Assembly: GCA_009663005.1 (NCBI GenBank)
Contig: CM018900.1
Coordinates: 10,287,645-10,300,144, forward strand
Source: Actinidia chinensis
Taxonomy: Eukaryota; Streptophyta; Magnoliopsida; Ericales; Actinidiaceae
Length of the DNA: 12,500 bases
Direction of reading: 5' to 3'
Below are positions 1-7,601 of this stretch, piece by piece. A program made the position numbers and the translations under genes. Positions within the stretch are counted from its first letter, which is position 1; every line of letters starts with the position of its first letter. Under the pieces are notes generated by a model. That model had not been told where the DNA came from and searched no databases. It saw only the letters and a program-made list of their open reading frames with translations.

Positions 1-227
1 TATTACTTATTTACAAATTAAGTTATAATTAAATAATAATATTGTTACTTAAAATTTTTGTAACTTTTATACTAGATTTTTAAGAGACACTTTATTTTTT
101 AAGTGATATGAAATAACAAACTTAATTCATTTTCACTTAATGCATTCAACATTAAGTGCTTAATTGGGTTATCAAACAACCCCTTAGGTCTATGACAATA
201 AAAAGAAAAACAAAAAGTAAGCCTAGT

Positions 228-251
228 GGGTACGGGACGGGTCGGGACGGG
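228..251 (+). other. G-quadruplex-type motif
   Basis: Five GGG runs (228-230, 234-236, 239-241, 244-246, 249-251) are separated by loops of 3, 2, 2 and 2 bases, which meets the usual G3+ quadruplex rule. It stands out because the surrounding kilobase is very AT-rich. The folded structure is inferred, and no gene lies nearby to suggest a role. Confidence 0.55.
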
Positions 252-430
252 TTTCGAACGGATTTTTTAAAACTTTTACTCTTCGCACTTCTAAGTGACT
301 AAGTCAGGTAGTTATTTTAACAGGATAGAAAAATTATTTAGACCCGCCCCTTTAATCTTCGGGTAGTCAGATATTCGAGGTGAAATGAGAAAAAAAATTC
401 TTGCGCTGAAATCGGGGCATCGTCTGTATC

Positions 431-521
431 ACACGCCTCTCGGGCTTGTGAGAGACGTGTTTGACTCGAGAACTGAGGGAAAATTAATCTCGAAAAACTT
501 GAGACCCGTCATTTCGAGATT
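431..521. repeat. Two adjacent short inverted repeats
   Basis: The first hairpin has 11-bp arms with one mismatch (431-441 and 450-460) around an 8-base loop. The second has perfect 10-bp arms (486-495, AATCTCGAAA; 512-521) around 16 bases. They may be remains of a foldback element. No coding or RNA-gene context was found. Confidence 0.5.
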
Positions 522-1584
522 TTCCCCTGGTTCTCGGTTTCTCTAATTTGTTTTTTTTTTTTTTTTTTATTCCGGTTTCCGTGCTCTAACTCTGTAAATG
601 GATTATGAACTTACCATATTTTTGTGGGTTGTTCATCATTTCACTCGGGGGGGTGTATTAATCTGAATTGATAATTCTGCCTCCTGAAAGTGATGATTCT
701 AAATCAGGCAACAAATCTGCAAACTTCTGATTATAAATTTGAGCATCTGAGTTCTGGTACTCTAAGCATACTCTGATGACATAATCTAATAAGTTTCGAA
801 AAATATCAACCAAACAATAGCTCAGCTTTTGTTTTCTATTTTTAATTTTTAAAAAAAATATATAAAAAAATTATTTAGTTGGCGGTTTTTGGAGTCACAT
901 ATGCTCCATTTTAAAAGTTATTTAACTTTCCAAAATTACTCTTCTATAATTAGGAATTACCTAAAAATAAAAATGCAAAAATATCACATTAATTTAAAAG
1001 AGAAAGGACAAAAGAGGAAGTTTACAATGACTTGGTAGATGACTTTTTTCTTTGTTATAATTTTTATAAAGTAATGGATTTCAGAGAATAAATGGGTTGT
1101 CTGTGAGATTTCAAAGGAATAAAAGAGGGTGTCAGTGTAATTTTTTCTTAATTTTTTAACAAAAATAATAAAATTGTCTATTTCTCTCTATATCATTTTT
1201 GTGTTTTTGAATACACCGATTAAAAAAAATATAACTTCTCTTTTCTTTTTTTCTCTGAACACTCCTGTCTATTCAATTTTTATTGCATAAATATGACAAA
1301 TAATTTTTATTTTTTTTATAATAAATACTAAAATTTTCTTTAGTAATTCATGATCATTTTTTTGTAATAATTTTATTAATTTTTTTTACGAGCACTTAAA
1401 AAGGAATAGAGGGAGGTATATGGTGTAGATTTTGGAGTTGGCGAAGTGGATCAAACCTAGAGAGAATAAAATCTATTTTAGTTTCGGGTATTTTTTTGAA
1501 TTTGTAATGTTCTACGAGATTTGGTGCCAATGAAAATTTGCTTCATGAATCTGGGTGTGATGGGCTCTTGAAAATATATTGTAC

Positions 1585-1658
1585 ATTGCAAATAAAATTT
1601 TAGGGAGAATTATGTAAAAAAATTGCAAATAAATTTTTAGGGAGAATTATGTAAAAAA
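1585..1658. repeat. 37-bp tandem duplication, two copies
   Basis: Two near-identical 37-bp units (1585-1621 and 1622-1658) follow each other directly; each begins ATTGCAAATAAA and ends in an A run. The second unit contains the candidate 9-bp target duplication (1631-1639) and the first bases of the left inverted repeat of the element at 1640-2138. The duplication therefore spans the insertion junction, suggesting slippage or repair there after insertion. Confidence 0.8.
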
Positions 1659-2138
1659 ATTGAGTTTAACTATAGAAATAAATTAAACCTTATAATTTTA
1701 ATTGTAACAAATTAAAATTATAGTTTTAATTCGGTAGTAATTGAAATCATCCGTTAGTCTTCATCTATCTAGAGTTAATGGAATCAATTGACCCCTGCCC
1801 AAAATACACTGAAAACACGTCGTATAGGGTTTTTCCCCTTTTAAAACCGTAATCGAACTATTCTCATTCCAAAATGACATAGAAATATGATTGCTTTAAA
1901 TAAATAGAAAACTCAAACTCTCTAATTTGTCTTTGTATATTAGTTCGATTAGGGCTTTAAACGAGGGATAGCACTATGGGAAGTCATTTTTGTAAATTTG
2001 AGGTGGGAATTAGTTGGTTCCGTTATCTCTAGGTAAATGAAAAATAGTAACCAACGGTTTAAATTGTTATTGGATTAAAATTATTGGGTTTAATTTGTTC
2101 CCATAGTCAAACCTTGGGGTTTATTTTGTAATTCCCCC
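1640..2138. mobile_element. Foldback MITE, Mutator-like (about 499 bp)
   Basis: The two ends are long, diverged inverted repeats. The left arm (GGGAGAATTATG, later GTTTAACTATAG, AAATTAAACC, then CTAGAGTTAATGGA) matches the reverse complement of the right arm (GGGGGAATTACA, GTTTGACTATGG, AAATTAAACC, CTAGAGATAACGGA) over more than 100 bp. The flanks AAATTTTTA (1631-1639) and AAATTTTAA (2139-2147) agree at 8 of 9 positions. A 9-bp target duplication with long inverted repeats starting in G is the pattern of Mutator-type non-autonomous elements; the family assignment is inferred. There is no coding capacity. Confidence 0.7.
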
Positions 2139-2211
2139 AAATTTTAATTTAGCATATGTGATTGGTTGTGGTTTTTAGTAGATTTTTTGAAAATGTAAAA
2201 ATTAGCAACTG

Positions 2212-2283
2212 GTGGCTGTAGTTTAGTGGTAAGAATTCCACGTTGTGGCCGTGGAGACCTGGGCTCGAATCCCAGCAGCCACA
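2212..2283 (+). tRNA. trnH-GUG: tRNA-His (anticodon GTG), nuclear type
   Basis: The 72-nt sequence folds as a complete cloverleaf. The acceptor stem pairs 2212-2218 with 2276-2282 (GTGGCTG/CAGCCAC), followed by discriminator A2283. The anticodon stem is CCACG (2238-2242) with CGTGG (2250-2254), and the loop TTGTGGC puts anticodon GTG at 2245-2247. The internal promoter boxes are visible: the A box around 2219-2229 (TAGTTTAGTGG) and the B box at 2262-2272 (GGCTCGAATCC). There is no intron, and CCA is not encoded, as expected for a eukaryotic nuclear gene. The sequence is the plant nuclear tRNA-His type, not the plastid one. A CAA-containing stretch (2206-2210) lies just upstream, as in many plant tRNA genes. 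Confidence 0.97.
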
Positions 2284-2285
2284 AA

Positions 2286-2292
2286 TTTTTTT
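2286..2292 (+). terminator. RNA polymerase III terminator of tRNA-His
   Basis: A run of seven T residues begins two bases after the discriminator base of the tRNA, which is the standard RNA polymerase III stop signal. This supports the tRNA gene being intact and transcribable. Confidence 0.9.
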
Positions 2293-2524
2293 CCTCTTAG
2301 TGTTTCCAAAGCACTCTTACTATTACAAACGACGACATTTCCTTCATAATTAGGGATTATGAAAGGATTTAATTTGATTAGTTGATGTTTCGCCGTTCGT
2401 GAACATGCTTTGAGCTTAACTCACAATTTTATTACTATATTTTTATGTGTAGATGTGTGTGAATATGTAAACAACATGCATTTTTTTTTAAAGGAACCAG
2501 ACTTCTCTAGATCCCGTTTTTTTT

Positions 2525-2855
2525 TTTAAATTTTATAGCTGCTTTGGTTTTGAATTCTGTCTTTAGTGATTTTTTTTATCGTTTAATCAAAATATTTTAT
2601 TTTTTCGATTTCTCTCGTCGAGAGAAATCTTTAAATATAATATTTTTCAACTAATTTGTAAAAAAATAACCAAAAAAAATTTATTTCTACTAAATTTTCA
2701 TCTTTAGTAGATTCTTTTTCAAATTTCAAAAAGTTTTTTACATTTTTAAACTCATCTCGTAAAGAGAATTCAAAAAAATATAAAATTTTAATTAAATATT
2801 TTTAAAAAATCATTAAAGACAAAAAAACTCAAAACTAAATGAGCTAAAAAAATCT
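2525..2855. mobile_element. Degenerate AT-rich foldback element
   Basis: The left arm (about 2525-2630) and the reverse complement of the right arm (about 2745-2855) share ordered blocks: TAGCT near the outside, then GTTTTGA, TGTCTTTA.TGATTTTTT, TTTAAT.AAAAT, and a CTC..CGAGA block inside. A perfect 10-bp palindrome with a 3-base loop (2607-2629, arm GATTTCTCTC) sits in the left arm. The outer ends and any target duplication could not be fixed, so the borders are approximate. It is probably a MITE with no coding content. Confidence 0.5.
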
Positions 2856-2872
2856 TAAAAGGAAAAAAAGTA

Positions 2873-3254
2873 GGCCAAATTGTGTCTAAAGTTCAAATTA
2901 TGAACTTTAATAAAGTTGGCAGGACGTGATCTTATTTTGGACTCATCTCAATGATTTGAACTATGCCAGTAAAATACGAGATCATATTGACCAAAATTAG
3001 TAATCACAAGATTATTTGTTTTAAAAAAATAGACAATCTAGTATAAAAATTATACTTGCTATTACAATAAAAATGATTCAATTAAGTTGCTACCAACATC
3101 TGTTCAACATATTTTTCTGTATGGATAATTATCTTAGCGAATTTTATAAAATAAACAGTTCAGATCATTGATGTAAGTTTATAGTGGACTCCTATTTTGT
3201 CAACTTCACCTCAAGATTTAAACCCTAAACTGTAGTTGTATACAAGTTTAGTCC
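2873..3254. mobile_element. Foldback MITE between tRNA-His and WRKY gene
   Basis: Inverted arms are recognisable. The left has GTTGGCAGGA, then GGACTCATCTCAATGATTTG; the reverse complement of the right has AAGTTGACAAAATAGGAG, then AACTTACATCAATGATCTGAAC. The outermost matching bases are GGCCAAATTGTG (2873) and GGACTAAACTTG (ending 3254). This resembles a MITE type I recall as common in plant genomes, but I cannot name it. No convincing target duplication was found, so the ends are estimates. Confidence 0.5.
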
Positions 3255-3587
3255 TTTTCTAATGAATATGAGATTATAAATATGATCTCACCAACTCAAT
3301 GTTTTTTCCAAATTTCTGTTTAAGTTTTGATGGTAATATATAGAAATTCTTAGCTGAAATGTTAATCAATTCTACTTCAGAAGCTAAAAGACAGAACATT
3401 ATTTTTCACTTTTGGAATTTGTACATCACATTTCTTTGAATATACAAACTCAATTTCTGTAGAAATATACACCAAAAAAACAAACACAATCACTAATAAA
3501 CAAATGAGTACTAGATCTACCTTCTTAACTTCTTTTTGTATAGAAATTAATCCCAATCCTTTTAAACCAACCTTCAAATTAAGCAAC
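3255..3587 (-). other. 3' flank / presumed 3' UTR of the WRKY gene
   Basis: This AT-rich stretch follows the WRKY stop codon on the minus strand. It should contain the 3' UTR and cleavage site, but I see no AATAAA on the minus strand here, so the 3' end is not placed. Open frames in this stretch look like chance. Confidence 0.4.
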
Positions 3588-6500
3588 TCAGGATAGCAAC
3601 AACTCGGAGAACATATCATCCCTAGTCTCTTCATTAGCTGTAGAGAACACATTGCCCACATATTGTGCATTGGTCATCGAGTAGTTGGTGGTGGTGGAAG
3701 AATGAGACATTGCCAGAGGCCTAATTGCTGCAGCGGCGGTGGCGGCGATGGGCAGAGGCCTGGCAGCAGAGTGACTGCCACCGCCACGTGGGCCCGGAAC
3801 TTCGTGGTTATGCTTCCCCTCATAGGTTGTTATCACCTCTCTTAGGTCGTGGGACGCTCGCTCCACGTGTTTCCTCACCGGACAGCCTTGGCTTGTGCAC
3901 TTGTAGTAGCTCCTACAAGTTGTAAGCACACAATATTAGAGAAAATTCTTAGAACAGTAGGGTAGAACATATGTATTTTAACCAATTAAAAAATGGGTAA
4001 TATTTCTCTCACCTTACAAGGTCTATAACCGTAATTGCACTTGTAACAATAATATATTATATGAGTTTTAATGTACAATCGAAGCAAGTTATTTTTTTTT
4101 TACCTTGGATTAGGATTGCCCTTGACCACCTTTTGCCCATATTTCCTCCATCTATATCCATCATCAAGAATATCAATGTCACTCCTTGTTTGGACTACAA
4201 CTCTTGGCTCTCTCCCTCCACCACTCAAAGAGGATGATGATGATATACCTTCACTTTCCCCCTCTACTTGCCTGGAAAAATCAAAGGAAAAATTAAACAA
4301 ACACATCTTCACAAATTGCCCAAGTATCAAGCAAGGGCATAGCCAAAAAAAAAATGGGTTAATTGCACTTCTATCCCCCAAATTATTACTGTTTTGTTAT
4401 TTAGTCCCTAAAACTACTAATTTACTCTTATCACATCCTTACAGTTTCTGGTTTTAATCTGTAAAGTCTAGGCGACCATGTCTGCCCAAATTCTTAACAG
4501 AAAAGATATCACGTGATCACCCGTGACCAAACAACCCACATATTACCAAAATCCGCTTAGAGATGATGGGTTTTGGTTTTGGGTGAAAAGACAATTTTGC
4601 CCCTCAAATGCATTGTACGTAACGCCTTTTCTATTCTTGAATTAAACTTAATAGAATGAAATCAGGAACTTTAAGGATATGATAGACTAAATAAATTGTT
4701 CAGCAACTAAATAGACAAAGCGGTAACAGTTTAAAGGACAAAACTGTAATAAATCCTTATATTATTATGCAATCAAACTCACCATCTTTTGGAATCAGGC
4801 TCATCTTCATCAAAATCATCATCCCCTGCTGTGACCGAAGAATTCTCCATTGTTGCAGCGGAATCCAACGGTCCAGAACCATGTGAGAAAAATGACTCAT
4901 CTGGGATTTGATTAGCTGACGATCTCCTAACAGATTGAGGCTTGGGATGGTTATGATTGCCCTTATAAACAATTTTTGTAATGTGCCCATTTGAAAAGGA
5001 CCTCTCAATAATCTTCTTTCTTGGGCAATTAGGGTTTGAACACTTGTAGTAGCTTCGCGGGTTTTCCCTCTCTTTCACTTGCTTCTGCCCATATTTTCTC
5101 CAATTGTACCCATCATCTGATGTTTGGTTACGCTGATCATAATCTGATTGAAACCTATGGATTTGAGAGTTTGTCTCGGTCTCGGTGGGTTCTTCAAAAC
5201 CCATTGTTTGGTTTTCCTGATAATTTGAACAAATTCAAATTTTGTTATAGAAAATTGTTTAGGGTAAACTACACATTTTACCCTTGTAATTTCACCTAAG
5301 TTTCACTTTGTGCTCTTCACTTCTAATTGTATCCGTCAATCCCTCACCATGGCCATGTTTGATAACATATTTCAATTTAACGGAATTAGCAATCTGGTCT
5401 CAATTCTCTAGGATTAATAATCCCATGTGATTAGATTAGTAATACCAACCTCTGAGATTTCTAATCCTCCATTTTTTGGGATTAACAGTTCCAATGAACT
5501 ATTAGTCAAGAGTTTAATTTTTGCGCTAGAACATGGTTAAAGTAGGTCCCCATATAACTAATAGTCAGATCTCACCCTCAAAATATGTTCTCAAAAGTAG
5601 CCTATGGGTTAAGTATCAATACAAATGATAAATGGATGGAATTACCACATTGACAGTTGACTTAAAGTGTGTTTAAATGACACAATTAGAAGTGATAAAT
5701 CAACAGCGAGACTATGGTGAAAGAATAAAGGTGCAAAGTGTAATTTATGCAATTGTTTATGAGGGGGAAAATGTGGAAATTGAACATGAACCATAAAAAT
5801 TGAGAAAACATACAGTAAGAACTTGAGACTGGAAGCTCATATGGGTTGATGTTGGAGGCAGTGTTTGGGTCTGAAAAGAGAAATTAGAGTAATTCTTTTG
5901 CTCCTGTTTGGCAATATCCTGAATTGGAAAAGCCCCAGTTTTTGCAGATGGTAGAATCTGCATATATATGCAAAATATATAAGAAACAATATCATTCAAG
6001 TTCAAACAAGGAGGACATAACTAATGGGGTAAATTACACTTTGTAAACTAACTTTAACTAAAATCTCACTTTGCACTTTTCGCTTCTATTTGTGTCAATC
6101 AAATTCTTACATTCCAAGTCAATTATCAATGTGACTCTTTTATTCATCAGTTGTTTAATTAATTTATGAAAAAAACTATGCGGCCTTATGAAAAGAGGCC
6201 ACATGCCCGTTAATTGAACGACATGTCATAAAGCTTGCATTTATAATTGTCCTAACGGATTAGGAGTTGATCAAAATAATTAGAAATAAAGGTATAAAGT
6301 AAGCTTTAAGTAAAAGTACAGGGGTGAAATTACAATTCATCCTAAGATGGGTTGCCGTACAAATGATCTGTTTGGTTGAAAAGAAATAGCATTGTTATAC
6401 TCCTAGAATTTAGACCTTTTTTAAATTTTAAAAATAAATAGTTTAAAAACTTTTCTTATTCCAAATTATAGGTCAGTAGGATTTTTCGAAAACGAAAAGT

Positions 6501-6820
6501 AAAAAAAGAAAATTCAAGTTGGCTAAGCTTTTGCTTTCCTAAAAAACTAAACAGGGTAAAGTAAAAGACTTGATTCTTAGCAACCAAACAGAGAAAAGCA
6601 GAGAACAAGTGTTGAAGATCCATACTTTGGAAGAAGAGAGGACGGGTGAGTCCAAGAGGTCAGCTAGGCTTAAACCAGGAGGGACAGCGAAGTAAGAGGA
6701 AGGAGAGAGAGAAGTGGCGGCGGAGAAGGGCTGGTCTTGGGCGAGGAGGTCGATGAAGGAGGTGGTGGTGGAAGACATGAAGGAGAATTTTGGTGTTGTA
6801 CGTTCTGAAGAGGAGGCCAT
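3588..6820 (-). CDS. WRKY: Group I WRKY transcription factor, WRKY25/26/33 clade
   Basis: This is a nuclear DNA-binding regulator that recognises W-boxes (TTGAC[C/T]); its relatives act in defence, heat and salt responses. Five coding exons read down the minus strand: 6820-6626, 5957-5814, 5216-4783, 4271-4104 and 3912-3588, giving 421 residues. All introns are GT-AG with phases 0, 0, 2 and 2. The last one splits the Arg codon of NPR|SYYKC, the conserved intron site of C-terminal WRKY domains. Two WRKYGQK cores (residues 152-158 and 299-305) each precede a C-X4-C-X23-H-X-H zinc site (C172, C177, H201, H203; C319, C324, H348, H350). The N-terminus has Ser/Thr-Pro sites (S39, S58) and SYFAVPPGL...ADLLDSP, typical of this clade. 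The start is the ATG at 6820; the ATG at 6907 lies upstream of the TATA box. The exact orthologue (25, 26 or 33) is not settled. Confidence 0.93.
3804..4162 (-). other. C-terminal WRKY domain (exons 4 and 5)
   Basis: This is the main W-box binding domain, split by intron 4 (4103-3913). Exon 4 gives [19 protein letters not shown] and NPNP. Exon 5 gives [16 protein letters not shown] and TTYEGKHNH. The zinc ligands are C319, C324, H348 and H350. No substitutions are visible in the core or ligands. It is preceded by EPRVVVQT, also usual in this clade, and followed by a Gly/Ala-rich tail ending in an acidic stretch (EETRDDMF). Confidence 0.93.
4356..4756. mobile_element. Foldback element in WRKY intron 3
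   Basis: About 401 bp of this 511-nt intron form a foldback with arms near 100 bp. The left arm runs GGGTTAATTGCACTTCTATC, then GTTATTTAGTC, CACATCCTTACAGTTTCTGG. The reverse complement of the right arm runs GGATTTATTACAGTTTTGTC, then CTATTTAGTTGC, CATATCCTTAAAGTTCCTGA. No clear target duplication remains. Without it the intron would be about 110 nt. The GGG(T)-AATT-rich ends resemble those in introns 1 and 2, so a related family is likely. Confidence 0.7.
4947..5114 (-). other. N-terminal WRKY domain (in exon 3)
   Basis: Residues 148-203 contain [11 protein letters not shown], then SYYKC, and the zinc ligands C172, C177, H201 and H203. Group I N-terminal domains mostly contribute protein interaction or modest DNA contact, while the C-terminal domain gives the main binding. 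The stretch just after the core reads [10 protein letters not shown], where relatives normally have KQVKGSENPR or KQVKGSEFPR, so Gly-Ser is replaced by Glu-Arg. The core and all zinc ligands are intact. Confidence 0.9.
5253..5759. mobile_element. Mutator-like foldback MITE in WRKY intron 2, perfect 9-bp TSD
   Basis: The element body is 5262-5750 (489 bp). It is flanked by identical 9-bp direct repeats AATTGTTTA (5253-5261 and 5751-5759). The ends are diverged inverted repeats: the left begins GGGTAAACTACACATTTT and the reverse complement of the right begins GCATAAATTACACTTTGC, with a further shared block CACTTCTAATTGT about 65 bp in. A 9-bp duplication with such ends is characteristic of Mutator-superfamily insertions (family assignment inferred). 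It has no coding capacity. Removing it with one target copy leaves an intron of about 99 nt. Confidence 0.85.
6027..6342. mobile_element. Foldback element in WRKY intron 1, same family as intron 2
   Basis: The left end GGGTAAATTACACTTTG matches the intron 2 element's ends, and the block CACTTTGCACTTTTCGCTTC parallels CACTTTGTGCTCTTCACTTC there. The reverse complement of the right end reads GGATGAATTGTAATTTCACC, followed by CTTTATTTCTAATT, forming the opposite arm. The flanks match at only 4 of 9 positions, so the target duplication is lost or the border is shifted. Intron 1 is 668 nt in total. Confidence 0.65.
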
Positions 6821-6835
6821 TGAACAGAGAGTTAC

Positions 6836-6853
6836 AGAGAGAGAGAGAGAGAG
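6836..6853 (-). repeat. (CT)9 microsatellite in the WRKY 5' UTR
   Basis: Nine AG units on the plus strand read as a CT repeat on the coding strand, 16 bp before the ATG and about 20-40 bp after the TATA box. CT-rich tracts near the transcription start are common in plant promoters and leaders. The likely transcription start near 6845 falls inside it (inferred from TATA spacing). Confidence 0.7.
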
Positions 6854-6873
6854 GTGGGATGGGAGTGACGGGA

Positions 6874-6880
6874 TTATATA
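6874..6880 (-). promoter_or_regulatory. TATA box of the WRKY gene
   Basis: On the minus strand this reads TATATAA, 54 bp before the ATG at 6820. Normal spacing places transcription start near 6845-6850, giving a short leader of about 25-30 nt. It argues against translation from the upstream ATG at 6907. Confidence 0.7.
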
Positions 6881-6900
6881 GGGTGGTAGCTTGGTGGACT

Positions 6901-6996
6901 TTGACAAAGCTTATGAATCCTTGTTTGACTGCAGAAAATGGAAAATAAAAACATTTTTTTTATTTTGTTTTTTGGTCAAAGTTGGTGGGTTTGACG
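6901..6996. promoter_or_regulatory. W-box cluster in the WRKY promoter
   Basis: Four TTGAC cores lie within 96 bp directly upstream of the TATA box: TTGACA (6901-6906), TTGACT (6925-6930), GGTCAA, which is TTGACC on the minus strand (6974-6979), and TTGACG (6991-6996). Two of them (6925 and 6974) are full W-boxes, TTGAC[C/T]. WRKY promoters are often bound by WRKY proteins, so auto- or cross-regulation is the natural inference. A further TTGACC is at 7638-7643. Confidence 0.65.
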
Positions 6997-7119
6997 GGCT
7001 GTCTGAAAATAGTTATTTATTCATTTATATATTTTATTTTGGATCGTAAAATTATTCAAGAAAAATACATTTGTAAATATATGGAGAGAAAAAATGAACC
7101 CTGCCAATACATTACTTAT

Positions 7120-7316
7120 GGATTATAATAAGGTAATGTTATGAGTACATCCAACTTGTACCCCAAATGAACACCTGATGAGGTGGTGCATTTGAATTGG
7201 CTGTGTGAAAGGACTGGGTGGACTTCACATCCAGTCAATCCAAATACATCACCTCATCAAGTGTGCATTTGAGTGCAGGTTAGGTGTACCCATAGCATTT
7301 TCCATTATTATATCCC
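7120..7316. mobile_element. Foldback MITE upstream of the WRKY promoter (about 195 bp)
   Basis: Nearly the whole element is one inverted repeat. The left arm TTATGAGTACATCCAACTTG, then CTGATGAGGTGGTGCATTTG, matches the reverse complement of the right arm CTATGGGTACACCTAACCTG, then TTGATGAGGTGATGTATTTG. The similarity extends outward through TATAATAA on both sides. No convincing target duplication was found, so the superfamily is open. A transcript across it would form a long hairpin. Confidence 0.8.
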
Positions 7317-7326
7317 GACATCCTTA

Positions 7327-7458
7327 GTCACACAATAAAAAAGACATTTCTGGAAGTCAAAACAAATTTTGGAATTAATACGTTATCAAGTGGTCACACA
7401 ATAAAAAAAGACATTTCTAGAAGTCAAAACAGATTTTAGAATTAATACGTCATCAAGT
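7327..7458. repeat. 66-bp tandem duplication
   Basis: Two copies (7327-7391 and 7393-7458) differ at only a few positions. Each begins GTCACACAATAAAA, contains AGACATTTCT and ends ATCAAGT. It is non-coding and lies just beyond the foldback MITE at 7120-7316. Confidence 0.9.
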
Positions 7459-7601
7459 AAAATAAGTGTTTGTCAAAACTTCTCAAATAACAGATTTTAG
7501 ATTCTGACACTCAAATCAAATAACTTCGAAAATTGTTTAAAAACTAATTCTGATAAGCCTATTTTGATGCTCTTAAATCTGCTATCAAAAATTAATTTTT
7601 A

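Larger units (their letters stand above)
1..1584. other. AT-rich intergenic stretch with no gene seen
   Basis: No frame on either strand gives a recognisable protein and I see no RNA gene. The stretch is dominated by A/T runs. It contains a G-run cluster (228-251), two short inverted repeats (431-460 and 486-521) and an 18-base T tract (551-568). The slightly GC-richer part, about 220-520, looks like the remnant of an old repeat, but I could not assign it to a family. Confidence 0.6.

Noticed and set aside
3377..3670. 97-codon minus-strand open frame with a hydrophobic segment
   Set aside because: It overlaps WRKY exon 5 in another frame and the AT-rich 3' flank; the hydrophobic run is expected from T-rich DNA.
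3663..3925. Plus-strand open frames over WRKY exon 5
   Set aside because: They are antisense shadows of a clear WRKY domain on the minus strand; the translations have no family features.
4071..4457. 128-codon plus-strand open frame
   Set aside because: It is antisense to WRKY exon 4 and runs into an intronic foldback element; its composition is low-complexity.
6821..6907. Upstream in-frame ATG at 6907 as the WRKY start (29 extra residues)
   Set aside because: It lies upstream of the TATA box at 6874-6880, and the extra residues look like translated promoter and CT repeat. The ATG at 6820 gives the family-like N-terminus.
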